Of a stretch of 36,913 bases of DNA, positions 24,501 through 30,914 are shown in pieces. Source of the DNA: Flavobacterium sp. (GTDB lineage: Bacteria; Bacteroidota; Bacteroidia; Flavobacteriales; Flavobacteriaceae); NCBI GenBank assembly GCA_030591585.1, contig JAUVAS010000020.1, positions 1 through 36,913 on the forward strand. The letters are read 5' to 3'. Under the pieces are notes generated by a model that ran no database searches, was not told the DNA's origin, and saw only the letters and a program-made list of their open reading frames with translations. Positions within the stretch are counted from its first letter, which is position 1, and each line of letters opens with the position of its first letter. The position numbers were made by a program, and so were the translations under genes.

Positions 24501-25250
24501 TGAATAAAGTGATTTCCACCCCAAGGAATTGTTGCTGCTACCTGTTGTATTGAAATAAAGGGATTGATACCCATAAGTAGTATTTGCTAGGCCTGTTGTA
24601 TTGTTATACAGGGATAAATTCCCGTTAGCAGTATTGTTATAACCAGTTGTATTTGAATGTAATGAACTAACTCCAATTGCGATATTATTATGTCCTGTTG
24701 TATTGGAATATAAGGAGCCTTTCCCATTAGCAGTATTGTTAAATCCAGTTGAATTGCTTGAAAGTGATTGATATCCGTTAGCGGTATTTTCATAGCCAGT
24801 TGTGTTTAATTTTAAAGCTTCAAACCCAACCCCAACATTTTTGTTATCTGTACTATCATCATTTACTCCTGCATTTACTCCAAGAAAAACAGAGGAGCCA
24901 TCATTATCAGATTTACCATCGCTAAGATCATTTATCTTTTGTACAGTACCGCCAACAACACTTACCCAAGCAGCTGGTCCTGTGTTATTATCCCAATAAT
25001 AAAATCCAGGAGGATTCCCACCAGAAGTGGTTGTAAGATAAACCATCATACCTTGTTGAGCAGCGGTGGGATTACTAGCTGTAAAATCATCAATTCGAGG
25101 TATAAGCAATCCGTCTGTATTAGATGGGTTTGCTTGATTGGTTGCAGTAATATCCAGACTTGCTTTAGGATTGGTATTGTTTATCCCTACTTGAGCATGA
25201 AGTAGCGTGCTAAATAATAGTATCGCAAAAAGAGTTAGTATTTGTTTCAT
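21582..25250 (-). CDS. Secreted repeat fibre protein with S74 domain, paralogue 2
   Basis: A 1222-residue relative of the 15765-18569 protein. The signal peptide and head (MKQILTLFA...QVGINNTNPKASLDI) and the C-terminal coiled coil (KYEQLEARLTALENKT) are almost the same, but the middle differs. It has eight 17-residue repeats at 151-286, then a second copy of the same module at about 376-566 with three more repeats. GTGYAFPT-x-DG linkers occur at about 344 and 537. There is no 14-residue YadA-type array. The S74 domain starts at SDRRLK with Ser1091 and Lys1096, followed by YGFIAQELQLIYPQAV. Likely a trimeric, self-cleaving surface fibre whose tip differs from paralogue 1. Confidence 0.85.
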   Translation of the reverse strand: MKQILTLFAILLFSTLLHAQVGINNTNPKASLDITATNQANPSNTDGLLIPRIDDFTASNPTAAQQGMMVYLTTTSGGNPPGFYYWDNNTGPAAWVSVVGGTVQKINDLSDGKSDNDGSSVFLGVNAGVNDDSTDNKNVGVGFEALKLNTTGYENTANGYQSLSSNSTGFNNTANGKGSLYSNTTGHNNIAIGVSSLHSNTTGYNNTANGNLSLYNNTTGLANTTYGYQSLYFNTTGSSNNSLGWKSLYSNTFGIGNTAIGNNSLFNNTTGNYNTALGVNSGGSNISGNANVFLGYQSGFNETGSNKLYIENSNANANNALIYGEFDNNILRTNSEFQIGNPTGTGYAFPTTDGSVNQLLVTDGSGQISFETRAVGAQKLDDLIDGKSDSDGTNNFSSVFLGLAAGSSDDSSDNRGVGIGYSALAANTTGFYNSAYGYFSLNSNSNGDYNTAIGNLSLNSLTTGSNNTALGMSAGSTNITGSGNIFVGYQSGLNELGSNTLYIENSNANSSNALIYGEFDTNILRINGELQIGSPTGTGYAFPTVDGTANQVMKTDGSGTISWVSPSSGTDDQNISGSGLSGTNLTIGIENGINQVIDLSSLQDGTGTDDQTIDQFVLSGTTLGISLENDGVAPLTVDLSSLAGDDDWTDVGADIERQTGNVYIGNINTTDNDLYISDRIIDWDATAYYLDPDEISKVDEIEFDNGTVADPSIRFSDIDTGFYSPATATTAYSTNGIESFRINSVGNVLMGNTNSSNYRLIVGSGNNIYLGNKTATDIMKIEHNASQHDGLQINVTSSYTSASRAAVATYNSFTNVISNIASYSEAFGAIGVQNSIGGVHSLNVFGVKNHITNSGTGTQYGVYNDVRGPGSGSKYGSFNYIPTTAGGVSQYGVYSEVLKATGYAGYFLGRVSIGTASGNKYIFPSIRGTNGQLMQTDGTGNLSWVDSSTMGSDNQNITSATLTGNTLSIAIENGSSASVNLSPLQDADWFETGGTPPNDINDTIYTYGNVGIGTASASLRLDVVDSQATSYVARINNSSTNADADGLKIRLARTTPGSNNYYIGFYSGVGSMRGRISGNAATGGVNYTTTSDRRLKTKIINIDNALHLIEKIQPRKYEYKANLGTTEYGFIAQELQLIYPQAVIGSPDSNVETDPMMVDYARLTPILTAGIKELNDKVILLETENKKLKQKLSKYEQLEARLTALENKTTLPIAKNLAVVEE
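24393..24800 (-). repeat. Eight tandem 51-bp (17-aa) repeats
   Basis: Residues 151-286 of S74 protein 2: eight 17-residue units of the T-G-x-N-N-T-A-N-G-x-x-S-L-Y-S-N-T type. Three further units at residues 429-479 belong to an internal duplication of the whole module. Confidence 0.85.
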
Positions 25251-25317
25251 AATTTAATGTATTGAGGTACATAAATAATTTAATTGAGGTTATTAGTTTC
25301 TTCTGGGGAAAGAAAAG

Positions 25318-25336
25318 GTTATTTAGTTAAAATAAC
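25318..25336. promoter_or_regulatory. Inverted repeat in the leader of S74 gene 2
   Basis: GTTATTT-AGTTA-AAATAAC, a perfect 7-bp stem about 70 bp before the start codon. A weaker TTTCTT/AAGAAA pair lies nearer the gene. The bases differ from the 12-bp hairpin of gene 1, although the 24 bp next to both start codons are identical. Confidence 0.4.
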
Positions 25337-25392
25337 ACAAGGCTAAAGTATTGTTGTGGTAGGAAAAAAGTGTCACCCATTTAGGTGATATT

Positions 25393-26010
25393 TTAAGAGT
25401 TTAAAATTCCTCTAATTTTTACAATGGCTGTAGAACGGGAGTTAACATCCAATTTTTCGTAGATTTTTTTTATGTGAGTTTTAATGGTATTAACACTTAC
25501 AAAATTATCTTCTGCCATTTCATGGTTGTTACTTCCTTGATAAATGCCTTTTAAAATATCAAATTCTCTTTGAGTTAAATTTGTGGGAAGTGAGTTGTTA
25601 AATATTTCGATAGAAAAAGAGTTTGGTTTTTTAATTCCCTGAAAGTTAGAAAGGGCAATTTCAATCCCAGTAAAAAGATCTGCTTCATCAAAAGGTTTTA
25701 CTATATAACCCATTGGGTAGGTGTGCTTCACCTTATCTAAAATGAGCTTGGTGGAGTAAGAAGTAAGAAATATAAAAGGAATAGGGTAGTATTGATTAAT
25801 ATGTTCTGCAATTAAGATTCCATCGGTATTATTTCCTAAATTAATATCTAATAAGGCGAAATCTGGAGTTGTCAATTTTAAAATCTCTAAAGCCTGCTCT
25901 TTGTTATAAGCCACTCCCACGACATCATAATTTACCTGCAAAAGAATCTCCTTAATATCTTCTGCAATTAAAGGTTCGTCTTCAACAATAAGTACTTTTA
26001 TTTTTGACAT
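25393..26010 (-). CDS. LuxR-type (GerE HTH) response regulator, cassette 2
   Basis: A 205-residue response regulator. The receiver domain (about 1-120) matches that of cassette 1: VEDEPLIA, phospho-acceptor Asp55 in FALLDINL, FLTSYS, and GYIVKPFDE. The output domain is different. Residues about 140-203 form a LuxR/GerE helix-turn-helix with NLTQREFDILKGI and VSVNTIKTHIKKIYEKLDVNSR. The ATG at 26010 directly follows the kinase stop codon (TAA then ATG, no spacer), so translation is coupled. It lies 142 bp upstream of the S74 gene it probably regulates. Confidence 0.92.
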   Translation of the reverse strand: MSKIKVLIVEDEPLIAEDIKEILLQVNYDVVGVAYNKEQALEILKLTTPDFALLDINLGNNTDGILIAEHINQYYPIPFIFLTSYSTKLILDKVKHTYPMGYIVKPFDEADLFTGIEIALSNFQGIKKPNSFSIEIFNNSLPTNLTQREFDILKGIYQGSNNHEMAEDNFVSVNTIKTHIKKIYEKLDVNSRSTAIVKIRGILNS

Positions 26011-27741
26011 TTATTCAGCTTTAAAATTACGTATCATTAATGTAATGCTAGTTCCATTTTCTGAGCTCTTTAAATCTAATTCTGCATCTAACTTTTGGCT
26101 AAAAGAACGAATTAACTTATAGCCTAAAGTATCTGTTTTTTCAATTGAAAAGTCTTTAGGAAACCCTTCTCCATTATCTTTTATTTTTAATTGAAGTTTC
26201 TCATTATCTGTTTTTAGACCTATAAAAATCTCTCCCGAATCTTTATTTATAAAAGCATATTTAAGTGAATTACTAATTAATTCGTTGATAATTAATCCCA
26301 ACGGAATTATAGTATCCACATCTAATTTTAAAGGCTCAATATCTGTTTTTAGATGAATGTTTTTAGCATCTGTTTTATAAGTGGACACTAAACTAGTTGC
26401 TAATTTAGTGATGTATTGTTGCATATCAACCCCTACTAAGTTTTCGTCTTGATATAGGTTTTGATGTATTAAAGCCATTGCTTTTACACGGTTTCTCCCT
26501 TCTTGAAGAGCCTGATGAGCAGTTTTGTCTTTAGTTTGCCGTTGTTGCAAACTCAATAAAGAAGAAACCACTTGTAGGTTGTTTTTTACACGGTGATGGA
26601 TTTCTTGTAGTAAAACTTCTTTTTCCTCTAAAGCGATGGAAATTTGTTTGTTTTTATTTCTGTTTTTAATAAAGAAAAAACTTATGAGTACTAATAAGAT
26701 TCCTGTAAAGGCAAGAATATAATAAAGAAGTTTTTGTGCAGCTTGTTCTTTTTCAAGGTCTCTTTGTGCTTTTTCGGTTTGGTATTTTGTTTCTAGATTA
26801 TAGACTGTTTCGTCTCGCTGCCCTTCTTTTATTTCCTCATAAAGGGTTAAGTATTTATCTCTATATGTTAACGCTTTTTCAAATTCTCCAAATGCCCTAT
26901 AATAATTAGAGATTGCCATTAACATAAGACTTTTGGCTCTTTTTGAAACAGATTCTTCAGTGAAAATAATCGCTCTTTTAAGAATTTGATTCATTCCTGT
27001 AGCGTCTTGTAATGCTGTTTTAGCATTTATTAAAAAATAAAGATTTTCTTCAGAATCTGGATTGTCTTTTTGTGGTTCAGTAGCTTTCTCTAAATAAGGA
27101 AGGGCTGTATGGTATTCTTCTTTTCTAAGATATAAATTTCCAAGATTGGCATAGGTGCTATAATCATAATCTTTTCGAATCTCTAAAGTTAAACTTTCTA
27201 AAAGCATCGATTCTGCTTTCTTATATTCTTTAAGAGAAGAGTAAATTGCCCCTAGATTTATCAAGCATTTTTTCTGAATTAAAATATTGTTTTCAGCTTT
27301 TGCTCTATTATAGGCAATGGTGTAATACTCTTTGGCTTTCTCAAAATTATCTGAGGTATGAAACATCACCCCCACCGAATGATAAATAGAAGTAGCATAT
27401 TCTAAATTATTTTCTTCACATAAAGCGATGCCTTTAAAATAATAGTTACTTGCCAGATCATAATTGCCGGTAACAATTTCTTCGTATAAACCTTTTGCCT
27501 CTAATGCAATGGCTTCACCAAGTTTATACTTGTTTTTTTGAGAAAGTAATAGCGCTTTTTCTGCAAAAATCAAAGCACTATCATTTTCGGTGATGGTGTA
27601 TTCCCAAGCTAAATCAACATATAACTGTGCCTTTTCTGAAATAATTGAAGTAGTGTCTAGCGCATGTAGAAGCCTTTGTTTTTCTGAAATGGTCTGACTA
27701 AAAACAATAAGCGGGAAAAGAAAAAAGAAAATGAATCTCAA
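26011..27741 (-). CDS. TPR-containing HisKA_2 sensor histidine kinase, cassette 2
   Basis: A 576-residue sensor with the same plan as the cassette 1 kinase: signal sequence 1-16 (IVFSQ), periplasmic TPR-like helices (about 40-300), coiled segment, one membrane helix (about 338-358), then the HisKA_2 segment LLQEIHHRVKNNLQVVSSLL with His382/His383 and an ATPase domain with LGLIINELISNSLKYAF and DNGEGF. The start is TTG at 27741: the hydrophobic signal follows at once and no Met occurs nearby. It heads the second cassette. The periplasmic part is shorter than and clearly diverged from that of kinase 1, so the two probably sense different cues. Confidence 0.9.
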   Translation of the reverse strand: MRFIFFFLFPLIVFSQTISEKQRLLHALDTTSIISEKAQLYVDLAWEYTITENDSALIFAEKALLLSQKNKYKLGEAIALEAKGLYEEIVTGNYDLASNYYFKGIALCEENNLEYATSIYHSVGVMFHTSDNFEKAKEYYTIAYNRAKAENNILIQKKCLINLGAIYSSLKEYKKAESMLLESLTLEIRKDYDYSTYANLGNLYLRKEEYHTALPYLEKATEPQKDNPDSEENLYFLINAKTALQDATGMNQILKRAIIFTEESVSKRAKSLMLMAISNYYRAFGEFEKALTYRDKYLTLYEEIKEGQRDETVYNLETKYQTEKAQRDLEKEQAAQKLLYYILAFTGILLVLISFFFIKNRNKNKQISIALEEKEVLLQEIHHRVKNNLQVVSSLLSLQQRQTKDKTAHQALQEGRNRVKAMALIHQNLYQDENLVGVDMQQYITKLATSLVSTYKTDAKNIHLKTDIEPLKLDVDTIIPLGLIINELISNSLKYAFINKDSGEIFIGLKTDNEKLQLKIKDNGEGFPKDFSIEKTDTLGYKLIRSFSQKLDAELDLKSSENGTSITLMIRNFKAE

Positions 27742-27769
27742 AAAATATAGATTTGGTTAGCTGAAGCAA
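27742..27769 (-). promoter_or_regulatory. Conserved upstream block of kinase gene 2
   Basis: On the leftward strand CAGCTAACCAAATCTATATT and a T-run directly precede the TTG start codon. This is nearly the same as the block before kinase gene 1, while the adjoining coding sequence is much more diverged, so a regulatory role is likely. Confidence 0.5.
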
Positions 27770-27830
27770 TATAATGAATTTTGGGAATTAAATATTGACA
27801 TTGTATTATTAGTGAAACCATCCTTTGCTA

Positions 27831-27854
27831 TGAGATCCCCGCATTCGTGAGGAT
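27831..27854. repeat. Imperfect palindromic element in the 27.8-28.1 kb gap
   Basis: TGAGATCCCCGC-ATTC-GTGAGGAT forms an 8-bp stem with one mismatch and one G-T pair, resembling a decayed flavobacterial extragenic palindrome. The 320-bp gap 27742-28062 otherwise holds the kinase leader and a terminator. No gene is seen in it. Confidence 0.4.
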
Positions 27855-27863
27855 TTAAAATGG

Positions 27864-27891
27864 AAAACCCATCACAGGTGTGATGGGTTTT
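27864..27891. terminator. Strong bidirectional hairpin terminator
   Basis: AAAACCCATCAC-AGGT-GTGATGGGTTTT, a perfect 12-bp stem with A and T ends. It most likely ends the leftward glycosylasparaginase transcript about 170 nt after its stop codon and isolates the kinase gene downstream. Confidence 0.8.
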
Positions 27892-28062
27892 CGCCCCAAA
27901 TTTGATTAATAACGAAAGTTATCAACCTACTTATGTAAGATGCTAAGTTACACAATAGTTAGCTGAACTCTCAATGATGTAATCTAATTCGCACAGCTTT
28001 TTTTCAATAGAATGGTTTTTACTAGCGTTATGTTAAGGGTTTTGTTGATTTATATTGAGGAT

Positions 28063-29067
28063 TTAAGTTTTATTATAAAAGTCAGATTTAAAATTTTCAT
28101 TCTTACCATCTTTATAAATGGAAGTAGAAAAACGCTCATGAATAGAATAATATCCTGTTTCTCCTTTTTTGTTTAATGCGATATATCCCACCTGAAAATT
28201 TTTAAAATTTGGATTAGAAGTGACGATTCTTAAAATAGCTTCTTCACAAGCTTCTTGAGGTGTTCTTCCTTGACGCATTAATTCTACAATCAAAAAACTT
28301 CCTACCGTTTTTAAAACTTCTTCTCCTAATCCGGTAGCAGTAGCTCCACCTATTTTATTATCAATAAAAAGTCCAGATCCAATAATAGGGGAGTCTCCCA
28401 CACGTCCAGCCATTTTAAAAGCCAAACCACTTGTAGTACATCCACCTGAGATGTCTCCATTTTTATCAATTGCCAACATACCAATAGTATCGTGATTTTC
28501 AATATTGATAATGGGTTTGTATTCAGATGTTACTTTCCACTTTTCCCATCTTTTTTTTGAAGCTTCGGTTAATAGGTTTACTCTTTTAAACCCTTGAGAA
28601 ACTGCAAATTTCTCTGCTCCTTTTCCTGCTAAAATTACATGAGGGGTTTCTTCCATTACTTTACGTGCAATCGAAATTGCGTGTACAATATTTTGTATAT
28701 AAACCACCGATCCATAATTACCATCTTTGTTCATTATGCAAGCGTCTAAAGTTACATTTCCGTCACGGTCTGGTAATCCTCCTAATCCTACTGATTGGTT
28801 ACTTGCATCGGCTTCTTCTGCCATGCAACCTTGCTCAATGGCATCGAGGGCAGATTTCCCCTCATCTAAAACTTGACCAGCTTTGTTAGTGGCATTGGGA
28901 ACATCCCATGTTGCAATTACTATTGGGAATGTTGTAGGTGAGTTAGTCGCTTCAGATACTATTTCAGAACTAATATCTTTCGCAGTATTCTTTGCTAGAA
29001 CAGATGCTCCGACCGCAACTCCAATTCCAGTAAGTGATGCATTTTGTAAAAATTTTCTTCGTTTCAT
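28063..29067 (-). CDS. Glycosylasparaginase (N4-(beta-N-acetylglucosaminyl)-L-asparaginase)
   Basis: A 334-residue N-terminal-nucleophile hydrolase. The autoproteolysis site is ENHDTIGMLA, where the chain is cut between Asp193 and Thr194 and Thr194 becomes the nucleophile. GRVGDSPIIGSGLFIDN and TGLGEEVLKT are further family motifs. Length and motifs match the secreted enzyme of Elizabethkingia (Flavobacterium) meningosepticum, which removes GlcNAc-Asn from glycoproteins. The N terminus MKRRKFLQNASLTGIGVAVG looks like a twin-arginine export signal. Other Ntn-type asparaginases or isoaspartyl peptidases are less likely because HDTIGM is specific to this group. Single gene with its own terminator. 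Confidence 0.9.
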   Translation of the reverse strand: MKRRKFLQNASLTGIGVAVGASVLAKNTAKDISSEIVSEATNSPTTFPIVIATWDVPNATNKAGQVLDEGKSALDAIEQGCMAEEADASNQSVGLGGLPDRDGNVTLDACIMNKDGNYGSVVYIQNIVHAISIARKVMEETPHVILAGKGAEKFAVSQGFKRVNLLTEASKKRWEKWKVTSEYKPIINIENHDTIGMLAIDKNGDISGGCTTSGLAFKMAGRVGDSPIIGSGLFIDNKIGGATATGLGEEVLKTVGSFLIVELMRQGRTPQEACEEAILRIVTSNPNFKNFQVGYIALNKKGETGYYSIHERFSTSIYKDGKNENFKSDFYNKT

Positions 29068-29199
29068 GGTAGTTGTAAAATAGTTTGTTAAAATAAGTAA
29101 AAAGTGTGGGAAATTATTAAAATCAAGTTAAAAAAAGGAAGAACCAATTTAGAAATCGTTAAAGGCACTATATTTAAAACTTCAACTTAACCTATCAAT

Positions 29200-30426
29200 A
29201 TGCGTTGGTTTATTTTTATTGCTATTTACTTTTTAATCGATTTATATGCGTATCAGGCAGTGCGGACAGTTTCGAGAAATTATTGGATTGCAGGGCTTTA
29301 TTTTATCGTCTCCATTTCAGTAATTATTACACTGTATTATTTACTTAGTACAGGTGGTTCTTCCGATTTTATGAAACCTCCAAAAAACTATTTTTTCGGA
29401 ATTTTTCTAGTTGTTTTTATTCCGAAGTTATTATTGGTTATCTTCATGTTTGGAGAAGATGTGATGCGATTTTTAATAGGAATGTTTTATAGTTTTTCTG
29501 AAAATGAAAGTAATTTTTATTTGCCTTCTCGAAGAAAATTTATTAGTACAATGGCATTAGGGATTGCAGCAATACCTTTTACTTCATTGCTTTACGGAAT
29601 GGTAAAAGGGCGTTATAATTTTAAAGTTTTAAAATACGAATTAGAGTTTGACGACCTTCCTGAAGCATTTGATGGCTATACAATTACTCAAATTAGCGAT
29701 ATTCATAGCGGAAGTTTTGACAACCACGATAAAATAAAATATGCGGTAGATTTAATCAATGAACAACAGAGTGACACTATTCTTTTTACGGGAGATTTGG
29801 TAAATAATGTTGCTGAAGAAATGCACGATTGGAAAGAATTGTTTTCAACCTTAAAAGCAAAAGATGGCGTGTTTTCCATTTTAGGAAATCACGATTATGG
29901 AGATTATGTGCGTTGGAAAAATGAAGAGGAGAAAGTTAAAAATCTAAACAATTTAAAAGCTTTACAAGCCGAAATGGGCTGGAATTTGTTGTTAAACGAA
30001 CACCGGTTTTTAAAAAAAGGAAACGACCGTATTGCTTTAATTGGCGTTGAGAATTGGGGAGAAAACGGATTTAAAAAAGTAGGAGATTTAAATAAAGCTT
30101 GTAATGGAATTGATACTAACGATTTTAAAATTGTGATGAGTCATGACCCTTCTCATTGGAAGTCTGAAGTAAAACATGATGATCGTAATTTTCATCTTAC
30201 GTTAAGTGGTCATACACACGGAATGCAACTTGGGATTGAAATTCCAGGTTGGATAAAGTGGAGTCCTATAAAATATCGTTATGAAAATTGGGCAGGAATC
30301 TACGAGGAACAAGGAAGATATATAAATGTAAACCGCGGATTTGGGTATTTAGGTTATCCTGGAAGGATTGGTATTTGGCCAGAAATTACGGTCATTAAAC
30401 TTAAAAAAAGACAAAATAATGCTTAA
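29200..30426 (+). CDS. Membrane-anchored metallophosphoesterase (YaeI-like)
   Basis: A 408-residue protein with about three N-terminal membrane helices (about 2-20, 28-50 and 64-98), a further hydrophobic stretch after RRKFIS (about 111-133), and a calcineurin-like phosphoesterase domain from about 160. The metal-binding motifs are complete: ISDIH (Asp167, His169), GDL at 198-200, GNHD at 229-232, SHDP and GHTHG at 337-341. The arrangement matches the YaeI-type membrane phosphoesterases whose substrates are mostly unknown. The catalytic domain probably faces the periplasm. Start is ATG at 29200, and the next gene has its own -7 element. Confidence 0.9.
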   Translation: MRWFIFIAIYFLIDLYAYQAVRTVSRNYWIAGLYFIVSISVIITLYYLLSTGGSSDFMKPPKNYFFGIFLVVFIPKLLLVIFMFGEDVMRFLIGMFYSFSENESNFYLPSRRKFISTMALGIAAIPFTSLLYGMVKGRYNFKVLKYELEFDDLPEAFDGYTITQISDIHSGSFDNHDKIKYAVDLINEQQSDTILFTGDLVNNVAEEMHDWKELFSTLKAKDGVFSILGNHDYGDYVRWKNEEEKVKNLNNLKALQAEMGWNLLLNEHRFLKKGNDRIALIGVENWGENGFKKVGDLNKACNGIDTNDFKIVMSHDPSHWKSEVKHDDRNFHLTLSGHTHGMQLGIEIPGWIKWSPIKYRYENWAGIYEEQGRYINVNRGFGYLGYPGRIGIWPEITVIKLKKRQNNA

Positions 30427-30440
30427 TCCCTTGAAAAGCC

Positions 30441-30448
30441 TATATTTG
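30441..30448 (+). promoter_or_regulatory. -7 promoter element of the thioredoxin-like gene
   Basis: TATATTTG matches TAnnTTTG exactly. The expected transcript start near 30452 lies before the ATG at 30481 and supports that start over the upstream TTG at 30457. Confidence 0.55.
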
Positions 30449-30480
30449 TATAACAATTGTTTACCGAACTAGTAGAAACT

Positions 30481-30777
30481 ATGTCAAAATTTGGAGAATT
30501 AATTGAAGCACGTGTTCCAGTGCTTTTAGATTTTTATACAGAATGGGATGAAGCTTGCAAGGGGATGCACCCTGTTTTAAGAGATGTTGCTGCAGCTTTA
30601 GGAGACAAAGCAAGAGTGATAAAAATTGATGTTGAAAAAAACCAAGAATTGTCTGATGCACTTCGAGTAAAGGGTTTACCTACGTTAATGATTTATAAGG
30701 AAGGCGAAATGAAATGGCGCCAAAGTGGAGAACAAGATGCCAATACACTTATTGGATTGGTGAATGAATATATCTAG
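30481..30777 (+). CDS. Thioredoxin-like protein with degenerate active site
   Basis: A 98-residue cytoplasmic thioredoxin-fold protein. The active-site segment reads FYTEWDEACKGMHPVL: the usual WCGPCK is replaced by WDEACK, so the nucleophilic first Cys is Asp23 and only Cys26 remains. The rest is canonical: IKIDVEKNQELSDALRVKGLPTLMIYKEGE, with cis-Pro67. It cannot carry out ordinary dithiol exchange and may be a binding or monothiol protein. The ATG at 30481 is chosen because the frame before it begins with TTG and a -7 element (30441-30448) lies just upstream. No signal peptide. Confidence 0.82.
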   Translation: MSKFGELIEARVPVLLDFYTEWDEACKGMHPVLRDVAAALGDKARVIKIDVEKNQELSDALRVKGLPTLMIYKEGEMKWRQSGEQDANTLIGLVNEYI

Positions 30778-30914
30778 AAAACACTAATTGTCTTGTGTTA
30801 ATTCTTTCCTTTTTCATAGAGTTATAACAACTTACATAAGAGATTATAAGGTCTTATTTTTATTGTTTTTTGTTTATCTTTATAGATTATTTTAAACTTC
30901 AAACAAACATTAAC

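Noticed and set aside
24393-24800. CRISPR-like regular repeats
   Set aside because: The 51-bp periodicity is coding, in frame, with no unique spacers and no cas genes.
15765-25250. A prophage, suggested by tail-fibre-like S74 domains
   Set aside because: No capsid, portal, terminase, integrase or lysis gene is nearby. Both proteins have signal peptides and are linked to two-component genes, so a cell-surface role fits better.
28063-29067. Glycosylasparaginase as part of cyanophycin degradation
   Set aside because: The HDTIGM site and the export signal indicate the secreted glycoprotein-type enzyme, and it lies over 12 kb from the cyanophycin genes with terminators between.
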